From positions 930,001 to 994,000 of the forward strand of contig JAFKHH010000011.1 of the NCBI GenBank assembly GCA_017306865.1: a DNA stretch of 64,000 nucleotides, in the 5' to 3' direction. Below are positions 25,586 to 34,687 of the stretch, piece by piece. This stretch comes from Filimonas sp. Its GTDB lineage: Bacteria > Bacteroidota > Bacteroidia > Chitinophagales > Chitinophagaceae. Each line of letters begins with the position of its first letter. Within the stretch, counting starts at the first letter, position 1. The notes below the pieces were generated by a model, which was given only the letters and a program-made list of their open reading frames with translations, ran no database searches and was not told the origin of the DNA. The position numbers and the translations under genes were made by a program.

Positions 25586-26440
25586 TTATTTCCCCGCTAC
25601 ATCTTTCGCTATCACCGTCCAGTCCTTATTACCGAAACCCATTTCTATCCAGCGATCCATTTCTTTGGCAATAGAAGGAATAATGTGTAATGGCGCATTA
25701 TGTTGTTTTGCTTCGTGCAGCATTAGTCCTGCATCCTTTCTTGCCATATCCAATTCCCAGGATGGGTTATCATAATCGCCACTGGTCATACGTTGCAGGC
25801 GGGCTGGTAAGCCGGCTCCCGGGTTCCACAGATCAAATAAGCCTTTTATTTCTTCAACTGGAATACCTACTCCTTTTGCAAAAGAGAGCGTATCGGTGAG
25901 ACCCGCTGTTAATGTGATCAGTAATAAATTTCCTGTCAATTTCAATGCTGCAGCCTTACCTTCCTTTGTACCAAGGTTTATAAGATGCCCTGTCATTTTA
26001 GATAAACCCTGTTCTGCTTTGGCAATCACTGACTGATCTCCTGACACCAGCATCATGCCTGAACTTTCCAGCGCGTTTGCAGGGCCCATAAATACAGGTG
26101 CATGCAAGTATGTAAAGCCTTTTGCTTTCCAGGCATTTGTTCTTTCAATCGCACCATCCACAGAAGTGGTGGTATGGTCAATGATAAATGCGCCTGCTTT
26201 CATGCCCGGCTCTGCTGCCGCCAGTACTTCGTTTACAGCCGCATCGTCTTTTACAACCAGGTGAATGATGTCTGCGCCACTTACAGCGTCAGCCACATTT
26301 TCAAAAGCTATTGCACCATATGTTTCTAATGCTTTTGCTTTGGAAGTAGTTCTATTCCACACATGTACAGTTTCACCTTTATTAATCATTGCGCGTACAA
26401 AATTGGAGCCCAGCAGCCCCATTCCTAAAAATGCGATCAT
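25586..26440 (-). CDS. NAD(P)-dependent beta-hydroxyacid dehydrogenase family protein
   Basis: This 284-residue member of the 3-hydroxyisobutyrate/6-phosphogluconate dehydrogenase-like family has its nucleotide-binding Rossmann motif right at the start (MIAFLGMGLLGSNFVRAM). The substrate-binding DHTTTSVDG motif and the catalytic Lys in LKLTGNLLL follow. The C-terminal all-alpha domain completes the fold. I chose ATG 26440 because GxGxxG begins within eight residues of it, as usual; an extension to 26563 would translate repeat-rich DNA. Possible activities include glyoxylate/succinic-semialdehyde reduction or an imine-reductase-like reaction. Confidence 0.9.
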   Translation of the reverse strand: MIAFLGMGLLGSNFVRAMINKGETVHVWNRTTSKAKALETYGAIAFENVADAVSGADIIHLVVKDDAAVNEVLAAAEPGMKAGAFIIDHTTTSVDGAIERTNAWKAKGFTYLHAPVFMGPANALESSGMMLVSGDQSVIAKAEQGLSKMTGHLINLGTKEGKAAALKLTGNLLLITLTAGLTDTLSFAKGVGIPVEEIKGLFDLWNPGAGLPARLQRMTSGDYDNPSWELDMARKDAGLMLHEAKQHNAPLHIIPSIAKEMDRWIEMGFGNKDWTVIAKDVAGK

Positions 26441-26991
26441 AGTATATCGTTTTGTATAAAGATAAGAAATGAAAGAGTGGCAGCGAAGCGCTGTTCTACA
26501 TGTTAGCATAGTCACACAGTCTTGTGAGGGATCAACTTGCTCAGGCGCGTGCATTTCTCGCAAAGTTGCACAAGTATCGCAAAGGGCGCCAATTCATAGA
26601 TGCTCGAAATATTTAACCGCCCCGGCGCGTGTCCTCACGCGCCGGTAAGTAACTGGTTCGTGAGGACACGAACCAGGGCTGAGGATAAAAGAAACCTGAC
26701 AGGCCTTCAAGACCTGTCAGGTTTTTGTAAAGTGTTTAAAATGTCCGCTGTTCGACATGTTAGCGAAGCGCATGTCGAGCACAGATAGAACGGATTTAAA
26801 TCCGTTTAACCAAGGGTAAATAAAAAAATCCTGACAAGTCTTCAAGACCTGTCAGGTTTAGATGGAACGTATAAAATACAAAAGGTTCGTGAGGACACGA
26901 ACCTTAGCGAAAATATATTAATCCTGGAGTTTCTTAGTGTCTTTGCGCCTTCGTGGCCTTACTCACAACTGACCACTCACTACTCACCATC
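26441..26991. repeat. Palindromic module island 2
   Basis: This 551-base gene-free stretch holds, in order: CCGGCGCGTG-TCCT-CACGCGCCGG (26622-26645); CTGGTTCGTG-AGGA-CACGAACCAG (26653-26676); AAACCTGACAGG/CCTGTCAGGTTT (26692-26723); GTTCGACATG/CATGTCGAGC (26750-26780); the perfect palindrome AACGGATTTAAATCCGTT (26789-26806); another CCTGACA/TGTCAGG hairpin (26830-26856); AAGGTTCGTG-AGGA-CACGAACCTT (26882-26905); and CTTTGCGCCTTCGTGG words (26940-26955). Frames open across it are not believable genes. Confidence 0.85.
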
Positions 26992-28710
26992 CTAATTGTT
27001 CACCTTCAGGTTTTTCAGGGTGGCTTTTGGTAGTGTTGCCGGTTGTGGGGCAGGAGGAGCTTGTAGAGGTTTCTTTTCACCTTTCATACCGTCTGCTATT
27101 TCTACTGCTTTGTAAGCGCTTACAAAACCACCTGTCTGGCACAGTGAGGATACTGGCACCTTATCCTTTGTACCCGGTTTGATCACCAGCATACTTGTAT
27201 CTGTACAATAATATGCAGATTTTTCAATCACCTCTTTCACCTGTGCTGCTGTAAGAGACGGGTAGTAAGAGCGGAGAATAGCCGCAATACCTGTTACTAC
27301 AGGTGCAGCCATACTGGTTCCTTTCAGGAAGCCATATTCACTCTTGCCAGGAAATGTGGAATATATTTTAACACCAGGAGCGAAGATGTCTACATTGTTC
27401 TTACCATAATTACTGAAGTCAGGAATCAGTCTGCCATCTGCAATGTGCGGATCGCCACTGGCGCCTACATTGATGAAATTGCTCGCTTTTTTATGGAACT
27501 CCTGCAAGTCTGCATTAGGGAAATTTTCATTTGCATCCACATCGGTAGACTCGTTACCGGCAGCGTGTACGATCAGTACATCTTTTGATTCTGCGTAACG
27601 GATCGCTTCATCTACCCATTTTTTTTCAGGGGAGAAAGCTTTACCAAAACTCATGTTGATGATCTGCGCGCCATTGTCCACGGCATATTTAATAGCAAGG
27701 GCCACATCTTTATCATATTCATCTCCGTCAGGAATAGCCCGCACCATCATGATCTTTACATTATCTGCCACACCATCTACACCCAGGTTGTTGTTGCGTT
27801 GTGCTGCAATAATGCCGCTTACATGGGTACCGTGCATAGGGTTTGGCCCCATTACATCGCTATTGCCATAAAAACGGTCGTTGATATTGAAATAATCATC
27901 TTTGATCACTTCCTCACGATAGTCTGGTGGCGCATTTTCACGCGACTCTATCGCTTCTTTTTTTGTATCAATGTATTCTTGCAATTGGGAAAGAATGAAG
28001 CTGTTTTTTTCATCACCTTCAAATCCTAATAGTTTTGCGCAGGTAAGAAAGTTTGTTTTTGCCTGGCGGCCAGCTTTATTATTGGGTTGAAATTTTTCCA
28101 ACTCATCGCAGGTAAATTCCTGCCGCTGCATTTCAGTCCGGAGTACCTCATCATGTTTTTTGATTGCCTTTAGCGTTACCTCTACAAACATCAGCTCTAC
28201 CTGTTCATCGCTGCTAGCATTCATATCCTTTGCCGCCTTTGCCCAGATCTCATAGAGCATGCGGTCATTTTTTGCAAGGGTATCTTCGTCTATACTCTTT
28301 CCTGAAAATTTGTTTTTGTAGCGGTGATAAATGCGCGTACGCTCATCACTTGTTTTTTTCAGGTTACTGCCATCCTTATTGCCCAGGAAGTTCCAGCCAT
28401 ATACATCATCTATGTAACCATTACCATCATCATCAATACCGTTGCCCGGAATCTCTTTAGGGTTATGCCACAGTATTCCTTTCAGGTCTTCATGTGTGGT
28501 ATCAATACCAGAATCTATAACGGCAACAATAATAGGCGTGCTTTGTCTATTCTTTAATTTGAGGAAGTCGTATGTTGCATCAAGGCTGATACCGTACACG
28601 CTATCTTTCTGCAAGTCCTTCAGATGCCATCCTTTAATTGATTGGCCTTGCCCGCTGTAAACAGACAATACACTGAAAAGCATCGTTATATATATACTAA
28701 CCTTGTGCAT
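26992..28710 (-). CDS. Secreted subtilisin-like serine protease (S8) with large insertion
   Basis: With the start at ATG 28710 the protein has 572 residues and a signal peptide (IYITMLFSVLSVYSGQGQ). The catalytic triad is D66 (AVIDSGID), H293 (HGTHVSGI) and S466 (GTSMAAP), with the oxyanion Asn in HAAGNES. The Asp-His distance is about 227 residues, against about 30 in subtilisin; the insert is helical and charged. There is no I9-type propeptide before the triad Asp, only some 40 residues. The C-terminus ends in a Pro/Ala-rich tail. An earlier start at 28743 would put extra residues before the signal. Confidence 0.94.
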   Translation of the reverse strand: MHKVSIYITMLFSVLSVYSGQGQSIKGWHLKDLQKDSVYGISLDATYDFLKLKNRQSTPIIVAVIDSGIDTTHEDLKGILWHNPKEIPGNGIDDDGNGYIDDVYGWNFLGNKDGSNLKKTSDERTRIYHRYKNKFSGKSIDEDTLAKNDRMLYEIWAKAAKDMNASSDEQVELMFVEVTLKAIKKHDEVLRTEMQRQEFTCDELEKFQPNNKAGRQAKTNFLTCAKLLGFEGDEKNSFILSQLQEYIDTKKEAIESRENAPPDYREEVIKDDYFNINDRFYGNSDVMGPNPMHGTHVSGIIAAQRNNNLGVDGVADNVKIMMVRAIPDGDEYDKDVALAIKYAVDNGAQIINMSFGKAFSPEKKWVDEAIRYAESKDVLIVHAAGNESTDVDANENFPNADLQEFHKKASNFINVGASGDPHIADGRLIPDFSNYGKNNVDIFAPGVKIYSTFPGKSEYGFLKGTSMAAPVVTGIAAILRSYYPSLTAAQVKEVIEKSAYYCTDTSMLVIKPGTKDKVPVSSLCQTGGFVSAYKAVEIADGMKGEKKPLQAPPAPQPATLPKATLKNLKVNN

Positions 28711-28790
28711 TAAGTTTTTCGAAGAGTGTCTACAAATTTGCAAATTGTAACAATCAAATTAAAGCTATTTGTGAATTTTATGAAATCATT

Positions 28791-28825
28791 AATCCCTTAC
28801 AGCTTTTTTTAAGCTGCAAGGGATT
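28791..28825 (-). terminator. Stem-loop after the aldehyde dehydrogenase gene
   Basis: AATCCCTTACAGCTT pairs with AAGCTGCAAGGGATT (28791-28805 with 28811-28825), with one G-U pair in the minus-strand RNA. No strong T-run follows, so it may be a processing or weak termination hairpin. Confidence 0.55.
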
Positions 28826-28850
28826 GTATAAATAATTCATTTTAAATAGC

Positions 28851-30377
28851 TTACAGGTCAAACTGGATACCTTGCGCCAGTGGCAGATGCGTACTCCAGT
28901 TGATTGTATTTGTCTGGCGTCTCATATATGCTTTCCATGCATCCGAGCCGCTTTCACGTCCGCCACCCGTTTCTTTTTCGCCGCCAAATGCGCCGCCTAT
29001 CTCAGCACCACTCGTTCCAATGTTCACATTTGCAATACCACAATCACTACCCGCCTGTGACAGGAACAACTCTGCCTCACGCAGGTTCAGGGTCATGATA
29101 GCTGAAGAAAGGCCCTGTGGTACGCCGTTCTGTATAGCAATAGCCTGGTCAATAGTTTTGTAAGGCATAATGTAGAGGATCGGAGCAAAAGTCTCGTGCT
29201 GCACAATTGCCATATTGTTGTTTGCTTCCGCAATACATGGTCTTACATAGCAGCCGCTTTCGAAACCTTTACCTTCCAGCTTACCACCTTCTACTACAAA
29301 TTTGCCACCCTGTGCCTTGCATTGTTCTATAGATGATTCGTATGCTGCTACCGCATCTTTATCGATCAATGGACCTACGTGATTGGCTGCATCCAGCGGA
29401 TCGCCAATGCGTAATTGTCCGTATGCTTTAACCAGTTTGTTTTTGAATGTTTCATACACAGACTCATGTATGATCAACCTGCGCGTAGTAGTGCAGCGTT
29501 GGCCGGCTGTGCCAACAGCCCCAAACACAGCACCGATCAGTGACATATCAAGATCTGCATTTTCTGTAATGATGATCGCATTGTTGCCACCCAGTTCCAG
29601 TATAGACTTACCCAGTCTTCCGGCAACGGCAGTAGCTACCGCTTTACCCATGCGGGTAGAACCTGTTGCAGAAATAAGCGGTACACGTGTGTCATTAGAC
29701 AACCACTCGCCCAGGTCTCTGCCACCTTGTACAAGACAGCTTACACCTTCAGGAATGTTATTTTTACGTAGAACGTCTGTAATAATGTTTTGAACAGCGA
29801 TGCCACACAAAGGTGTTTTCTCGCTTGGCTTCCAGATGCACACATTGCCACAGATCCAGGAGAGCATACTGTTCCAGCTCCATACGGCTACCGGGAAGTT
29901 GAATGCGGAAATAATACCTACAACGCCCAGCGGATGCCATTGCTCGTACATGCGGTGGCCGGGGCGTTCGCTATGCATAGTAAGGCCATACAACTGACGG
30001 GACAGACCTACTGCAAAATCGCAGATATCGATCATCTCCTGTACTTCGCCATAACCTTCCTGCAAACTTTTACCCATTTCATAACTCACCAGTTTACCTA
30101 GCGATTCTTTGTTTGCACGGAGTGCATCACCCATTTGTCTTACAATCTCTCCACGGCGTGGAGCAGGAGTAGTGCGCCAGGTTATATAAGCTTCCTGTGC
30201 TTTTGCTATTACTGTTTCGTATGCTGCTTTATCGCAGGTATCTACTGTGGCGATCAGTTCACCATCTACCGGTGAATAAGAACTGATTTTTTCGCCTTTA
30301 CTGTCCAGCCAGTTTATGCCGGTGGATACGCCTTTGTTGTGCGCCTGGATATTTAATGCAGCTAAAAAAGATTTCAT
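28851..30377 (-). CDS. Aldehyde dehydrogenase, ALDH7/antiquitin type (aminoadipate-semialdehyde dehydrogenase-like)
   Basis: This 508-residue enzyme shows the ALDH general base region [10 protein letters not shown], the catalytic Cys in [15 protein letters not shown]-site [11 protein letters not shown], and C-terminal [22 protein letters not shown], whose [13 protein letters not shown] arrangement is typical of ALDH7. Members oxidise alpha-aminoadipic semialdehyde/piperideine-6-carboxylate in lysine breakdown, or betaine aldehyde-like substrates, to acids with NAD. No lysine catabolic neighbour is present, so the specific substrate is inferred from family only. Cytosolic. Confidence 0.92.
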   Translation of the reverse strand: MKSFLAALNIQAHNKGVSTGINWLDSKGEKISSYSPVDGELIATVDTCDKAAYETVIAKAQEAYITWRTTPAPRRGEIVRQMGDALRANKESLGKLVSYEMGKSLQEGYGEVQEMIDICDFAVGLSRQLYGLTMHSERPGHRMYEQWHPLGVVGIISAFNFPVAVWSWNSMLSWICGNVCIWKPSEKTPLCGIAVQNIITDVLRKNNIPEGVSCLVQGGRDLGEWLSNDTRVPLISATGSTRMGKAVATAVAGRLGKSILELGGNNAIIITENADLDMSLIGAVFGAVGTAGQRCTTTRRLIIHESVYETFKNKLVKAYGQLRIGDPLDAANHVGPLIDKDAVAAYESSIEQCKAQGGKFVVEGGKLEGKGFESGCYVRPCIAEANNNMAIVQHETFAPILYIMPYKTIDQAIAIQNGVPQGLSSAIMTLNLREAELFLSQAGSDCGIANVNIGTSGAEIGGAFGGEKETGGGRESGSDAWKAYMRRQTNTINWSTHLPLAQGIQFDL

Positions 30378-30676
30378 AATAATATAGGTTAAAAACGCAA
30401 TATACGGAAGATGTTTGACCTAAAAACCGCAAATACACGAAGATGATGTAAGATGTTAGATGTACGATGTTATGAATAGCTGCAGGTTACCAGTTGTCCG
30501 GCTAGTCGGTAAGCAATAACAAATATTCTTGATAAATAATGTGATACACTTGAAGTGTGCGACGCAACTAATGCAAAATAGTAGCATTTCAGCTCGGCCC
30601 ATCATTTAGTTTCTTACTCACAACTGACAACTCCCCACTCACAGTTTACATTGTACATCTGACATCGTACATGTGT
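30378..30676. other. Intergenic region with dispersed words
   Basis: There is no gene. TGAAGTGTGCGACGCAAC (30551-30568) is an exact inverted match to 55048-55065. CACAACTGACAACTCCCCAC (30608-30627) belongs to the ACTGACNACTCACTACTC words seen also at 26.96, 41.98, 47.4 and 55.1 kb. Confidence 0.6.
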
Positions 30677-31372
30677 CTATTCCATCTTCTTCTGCAAAAT
30701 ATCCTGTACCTGTTTCTGGTAGGTATAGCTTACAGGGATTGTTTTATCTGCTATGCGAATGGAGTTTTTGTTCCAGCCGTCTACTTTTTCTACCGGCACT
30801 ATGTAAGAGCGGTGCACACGGGCAAATTTAGTTGGAGGCAGTTTTTCGGAAACCGCCTTCATGCTCATGTGTACCAATATAGGTTTAGGATGCAGGTATA
30901 TTTTTATATAATCGTCCAGCGCTTCTATCAGGTCTATATCCTTGAAGAATATTTTGTTCCACTGGTAATTGTGCTTTACAAACAGGAAGCCTTCATTAAT
31001 CTCTTTGTTTTGCCTGTAAGCGATCAGGTCTGCCGCTTTATTGACTGCTTTTTGAAAACGCTCAAAGTCAAATGGCTTTACGAGATAGTCCACCGCATCA
31101 AGATTAAAACCCTCTACTGCATACTGGCTAAATGCTGTGGTAAAGATCACCAGTGGCTTTTTTTCCAGGCTGCTAAAAAAGTCAAGGCCATTTATGTCCG
31201 GCATCTGTATATCCAGGAACAACAGGTCTATATCGTTTTGCTGCAAATAATCTTTTGCTCTTACTGCATCTGTAAAAGTGGCTACAACATCCAGCGTGCC
31301 TGTTTTCTGGGCAAAGCCCTGTACCAGTTGCAACGCTAGCGGCTCATCATCTATAGCTACACATTTCATCAT
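30677..31372 (-). CDS. LytTR-family response regulator
   Basis: This 231-residue regulator has a receiver domain (acidic AIDDEP, phosphoacceptor D54 in FLDIQMPDI, Lys in VKPFD) followed by a LytTR DNA-binding domain from about residue 135 (FVKHNYQWNKIFFKDIDLIE, ARVHRSYIVPVEKVD). It pairs with the histidine kinase encoded immediately upstream; the two overlap by four bases (ATGA). LytTR regulators typically activate cell-surface or autolysis genes; the targets here are unknown. Start 31372 or 31369. Confidence 0.96.
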   Translation of the reverse strand: MMKCVAIDDEPLALQLVQGFAQKTGTLDVVATFTDAVRAKDYLQQNDIDLLFLDIQMPDINGLDFFSSLEKKPLVIFTTAFSQYAVEGFNLDAVDYLVKPFDFERFQKAVNKAADLIAYRQNKEINEGFLFVKHNYQWNKIFFKDIDLIEALDDYIKIYLHPKPILVHMSMKAVSEKLPPTKFARVHRSYIVPVEKVDGWNKNSIRIADKTIPVSYTYQKQVQDILQKKME

Positions 31373-32436
31373 ACTGCAAAATTTAATTCCAATTGCACCT
31401 TGTACAGATGGCTATTGGACTCTATGGTTAAAGAATGTTTTTCCGGGTATAAAAGTTCCAGCCTGCGCCTCGTGTTCTGTATGCCTGTACCTGTGCCCTC
31501 GTGTTTTTGCAGCGAAGAAGGGAACACATCGTTCACGCAAGTAAAGATCAGCATATTTCCTGTTATATTGATCTGTGTGGTGATCGTGGACGGGTGGTGT
31601 GTGCTGATGCCGTACTTAAAAGCATTTTCTATAAAAGGAATAAATAATAATGGTGCAATAACCACATTGTCCGTTTCCCCTTTCACTGCAAAGTTGATCT
31701 GTACATTATCTGTTATGCGGATCTTTTGCAGGTCGATATAGCTTTTAATAAATTCTATTTCATTTTCCAGCGACACTTCATCGTTCTTCGATTCTTCCAG
31801 CGTGTACCGCATAATTCTTGACAACTTTAAAACAGCATCGGAGGTTTTATCCGTATTGTTTGTCAGCGACAGGGAATAAATGCTGTTCAACGTATTGAAC
31901 AGGAAATGCGGATTTACCTGCGACTTCAGCAATGACAGTTCTGTTTGCAACTGCTGGCGCGAAATTTCTTCTCTTGTTTCTTCTGCGCTGAACCATTGTG
32001 ACAGTATGGTGGAGCCGGCACTGATGACAAGCGTGAACAGGAAAAGGGAGAGTGGGCCAATATAGAAAAAACGCGGCTTGAAATCCCTGCCTTTCTGTTT
32101 CATCTGCGCAATGAACTGTTGTGTCTCATGCGAGTTGATGAATATGCTGTATAGAATAAACAAATAGATGGCTAAATAAACCAGGACGCAAAGGATGTAT
32201 AGCCATGTTTTTTTCTTTGCGAGGATATTAGGAATAAGCCACAGCTTATTGAAGTAATAAAATATGATCAGCATCGCGTTACAACTAACGAGCGACCACA
32301 CAAAGCGTGGGCTCTCTAGCGGCGACGCATTGCGATTGTATTGCGGAATGAACAAAAACGGCAACATGAAAAATATGAGCCATGCTGCTACGTTAATGAC
32401 AATTTTTACTGCGAGATTTTTTCTATTTAATTGCAA
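31369..32436 (-). CDS. LytS-type sensor histidine kinase (His_kinase family)
   Basis: This 355-residue kinase has four N-terminal transmembrane helices (about 10-30, 45-65, 76-98, 125-147) followed by a His_kinase domain with H177 in VNPHFLFNTLNSI and a HATPase_c with PLLFIPFIENAFKYG and GTGTGIQNTRRRLELLY. It phosphorylates the adjacent LytTR regulator. There is no extracellular sensor domain beyond the short loops, so it may sense membrane state (inference). The start appears to be TTG at 32436; no ATG is available upstream in frame before a stop. Confidence 0.93.
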   Translation of the reverse strand: MQLNRKNLAVKIVINVAAWLIFFMLPFLFIPQYNRNASPLESPRFVWSLVSCNAMLIIFYYFNKLWLIPNILAKKKTWLYILCVLVYLAIYLFILYSIFINSHETQQFIAQMKQKGRDFKPRFFYIGPLSLFLFTLVISAGSTILSQWFSAEETREEISRQQLQTELSLLKSQVNPHFLFNTLNSIYSLSLTNNTDKTSDAVLKLSRIMRYTLEESKNDEVSLENEIEFIKSYIDLQKIRITDNVQINFAVKGETDNVVIAPLLFIPFIENAFKYGISTHHPSTITTQINITGNMLIFTCVNDVFPSSLQKHEGTGTGIQNTRRRLELLYPEKHSLTIESNSHLYKVQLELNFAV

Positions 32437-32836
32437 TCTAAAAAAGTTCTGAAGTTTGAATATAATCTTTTATGTGGTGAGATCAGTTACGAGTAAGGGG
32501 CTCATTTTTTTTCTTTTACCTACCATCACTTGACAACACAACCTCCGTGGCAAATAATCATTTATTGAATATGTTTTTCTGTAAACCACCGGGAGGTTTT
32601 CCCGTTAAGAAAAACCTCCTTTTTAACCTGAATACCAATCTCCGAAAAAACCCTGCTGCAAAGGAGATTGCCGATCGACATCTGGCTTAGTATGGGTGAT
32701 GGTATATGTTGAAGCAGCTTTTTGTTCCTGCTTTTTTTCGTTACAGATATGGAGCAAACTTATAATATTAGCTTTCACCCAAAATGCTATTTTAGACAAT
32801 AGCAAAGATTTTGTCGGCTAAATTCTGCCTTAAAAG
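32437..32836. other. 400-base intergenic region with an orphan plus-strand terminator
   Basis: No supported gene. A plus-strand intrinsic terminator lies at 32592-32624 although no plus-strand gene precedes it, so a small RNA or tiny gene is possible. A 39-codon frame starts near 32568 but shows no recognisable features. The rest shows nothing distinctive. Confidence 0.5.
32592..32624 (+). terminator. Intrinsic terminator without an upstream gene
   Basis: GGAGGTTTT (32592-32600) pairs with AAAACCTCC (32611-32619), followed by TTTTT (32620-32624). The T-run is on the plus strand only, while both neighbouring genes are on the minus strand. Confidence 0.65.
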
Positions 32837-33691
32837 CTAGTCGAGGCTTGCCTTCATCCAAAAAACCACATCTTTATTGATATTATAGGCATCCTTATCA
32901 TATTTAAGCTGCCCCCCTTTACGGCCGCCACCACCGCCTCGACGTCCGCCGCCACCGCCAGCACCCTGGTTTTGTGCGCCTTCTTCAAGGTCATCTACCG
33001 GCGTTACCTGTTGTTTTTTTTGATCTTCTGTTTTTTCAAAGCCATTTATTTTAACACCCACACTCAGTGGTAAAGTGCCCTTTGTATAGCGGAAGTCTGC
33101 ACCATAGATCTCTCGTAATGGTATTGCGGCTTCATACACCAGGTTATTATTACCATCAGTGCCTAATGCAAATGCAAGACCGTTGTTATTCTTTTTTAAG
33201 TGCATACCATCGTGAAAGATCTTCAGTCCCTTAGTCTGCAACATTACAGCTCGGCTGATCATAGCCATTTTAGAGTTGCTCTTGCTGGCAGGCTGTCCCA
33301 TATCCGGTTGCATATTGTTATCCGCCACAGGGTAGGTGATCGTTATGGCCTGGCTTTTCTGGTTGGTCGGGTCTATATATAACTGTGTGCCATTTTTCAA
33401 CATCTTCATTTGTGTTGAACCATTGAATACGTGCATGGCAATGTATAAGTTTTGCGTGTCTGCACTCAGCGATGTATTAATGCCAGTGTTGTGGTCATTG
33501 AATGCAATAGGTGCGCGCCATTCACTAAGGTCGCCATCTACAATGATCTTTATAGAGTCAGAAACAGGAATGTGTACGATCTCCTGGGTAGGTATAACAT
33601 CCTGCGCATTTGTGGTAGCGGCGGGCTTACTGCTGCCACAACTATATAAGGAGCATAATATTATTCCGGCCAGCAATGGTCTTTGGTACAT
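32837..33691 (-). CDS. Lipoprotein with CBM9-like beta-sandwich domain
   Basis: With the start at ATG 33691 the protein has 284 residues. The lipoprotein signal ends in LCSLYSC, so Cys is lipidated near residue 18. The domain from IVDGDLSEW through NTSLSADTQNLYIAMHVFNG resembles the N-terminus of CBM9-type sugar-binding modules. A C-terminal low-complexity Gly/Arg segment (GAGGGGGRRGGGGGRKGG) is followed by about 20 ordered residues. A GTG start at 33706 is less likely. Probable surface or periplasmic lipoprotein; ligand not known. Confidence 0.75.
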   Translation of the reverse strand: MYQRPLLAGIILCSLYSCGSSKPAATTNAQDVIPTQEIVHIPVSDSIKIIVDGDLSEWRAPIAFNDHNTGINTSLSADTQNLYIAMHVFNGSTQMKMLKNGTQLYIDPTNQKSQAITITYPVADNNMQPDMGQPASKSNSKMAMISRAVMLQTKGLKIFHDGMHLKKNNNGLAFALGTDGNNNLVYEAAIPLREIYGADFRYTKGTLPLSVGVKINGFEKTEDQKKQQVTPVDDLEEGAQNQGAGGGGGRRGGGGGRKGGQLKYDKDAYNINKDVVFWMKASLD

Positions 33692-33837
33692 GCTTGTTTT
33701 TTGCACAAAGGAAAGGTGTGGCGCTTAATTGTCCATACCGCTAATTGTTAAAGTGAGGAAAGGGATGCTTTTTTGTCGGTTAAACGTGAATCGTGAGACG
33801 GTAATCGTGAATGTTTTACGCACAACTGACGCTGCGT

Positions 33838-33890
33838 TCTCTGCGCTTCTTCTGCGTCCTTTGCGATACTTAGCGCCTTTGCGTGAAAAC
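33838..33890. repeat. CTTTGCG-word repeat
   Basis: CTTCTTCTGCGTCCTTTGCG (33848-33867) and TTAGCGCCTTTGCGTGAAAA (33870-33889) belong to the family of CTTTGCGCC-TTTGCGTGAAA words also at 23430-23484 and 25384-25447. Confidence 0.6.
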
Positions 33891-33919
33891 TATTTGTATC
33901 CGTAGAAAGTTTTTTGCAA

Positions 33920-33991
33920 AAAACAATAAAACAATAAAACAATAAAACAATAAAACAATAAAACAATAAAACAATAAAACAATAAAACAAT
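33920..33991. repeat. (AAAACAAT)9 minisatellite
   Basis: Nine perfect tandem copies of the 8-bp unit AAAACAAT are followed by a degenerate tenth (AAAACATT) that runs into the stop codon of the DoxX gene at 33998. Such a perfect array is prone to copy-number change. Confidence 0.95.
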
Positions 33992-33997
33992 AAAACA

Positions 33998-34447
33998 TTA
34001 CTTATTCCCTTCCTTATAATACGTTCTGAAATATTCATCAGCAGATAGCCGCCCGCTACCTTCCAAAAGGAAAATAGTTAGCAGTACCAGAATGAAAATA
34101 GATAAAGCCAATTCGGAACCATTGTTGATCGTTCTGTTAGGAATGTTTACAACAAAGATGGCTACCAGCATCATCGGTATTTGTATAAGACAGCATAACC
34201 GGGTAAGTAAGCCACATAAAATGAATAACCCGCAAAGAAGATTGGCCCATGAGATAGCTGTCGCCAATAGGGGCGTATAATGTTCTGCCAGCCGGCTGCC
34301 TTGAATAAGGGCTTCAAGCTTTGTCGTATCACTAATAAATATAATGCCTTTGATAAAAAGCATGCCGCCAAGCAATACCCGCAAAATCGTTAACCATGCG
34401 GGTTGGCGCAATGTGTTCACGTGTTTGAAACTTATAAGCGTTGCCAT
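33998..34447 (-). CDS. DoxX-family membrane protein
   Basis: This 149-residue protein from ATG 34447 has four transmembrane helices. LRVLLGGMLFIKGIIF in the first, AISWANLLCGLFILCGLLTRL in the second and third, and IPMMLVAIFVV are typical of DoxX. Family members are putative membrane redox or quinone-associated proteins; function not established. It ends in a short charged tail and abuts the (AAAACAAT)9 array. Earlier in-frame residues (to 34498) are probably untranslated. Confidence 0.87.
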   Translation of the reverse strand: MATLISFKHVNTLRQPAWLTILRVLLGGMLFIKGIIFISDTTKLEALIQGSRLAEHYTPLLATAISWANLLCGLFILCGLLTRLCCLIQIPMMLVAIFVVNIPNRTINNGSELALSIFILVLLTIFLLEGSGRLSADEYFRTYYKEGNK

Positions 34448-34687
34448 AATATCAGATTTTATATAGCAACAATCTGTACTATAATAAGGTTGTTGCACGT
34501 AGGTAATAGTTCCGTTAAAAAATATTTTGAATGTAGGCAGCAGCGCAAAAGCAGCCAGTATCTAACACTATATCAAATCAATATATTTCACTTCGTCATA
34601 AGCACTTCGCTGGCATAATTGTTGCGTTGTGTTTATCGCCAAAGGAATATTGCATGTAACCACTTCTACTTTTAAAATTTTACAGCC

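Noticed and set aside
26600-26788. 62-codon open frame, plus strand
   Set aside because: It is built from consecutive palindromic modules.
32568-32687. 39-codon frame beginning MFFCKPPGG
   Set aside because: It runs through the orphan terminator hairpin and has no recognisable family, so it is not reported as a gene.
33920-33991. Origin of replication or DnaA-box cluster
   Set aside because: It is a simple 8-bp microsatellite; no DnaA boxes or oriC-type genes are adjacent. dnaE alone is not an origin marker.
33748-34038. 96-codon frame with LLFYCFIV repeats
   Set aside because: It is the translation of the (AAAACAAT)9 array; the repeated peptide is an artefact of the DNA repeat.
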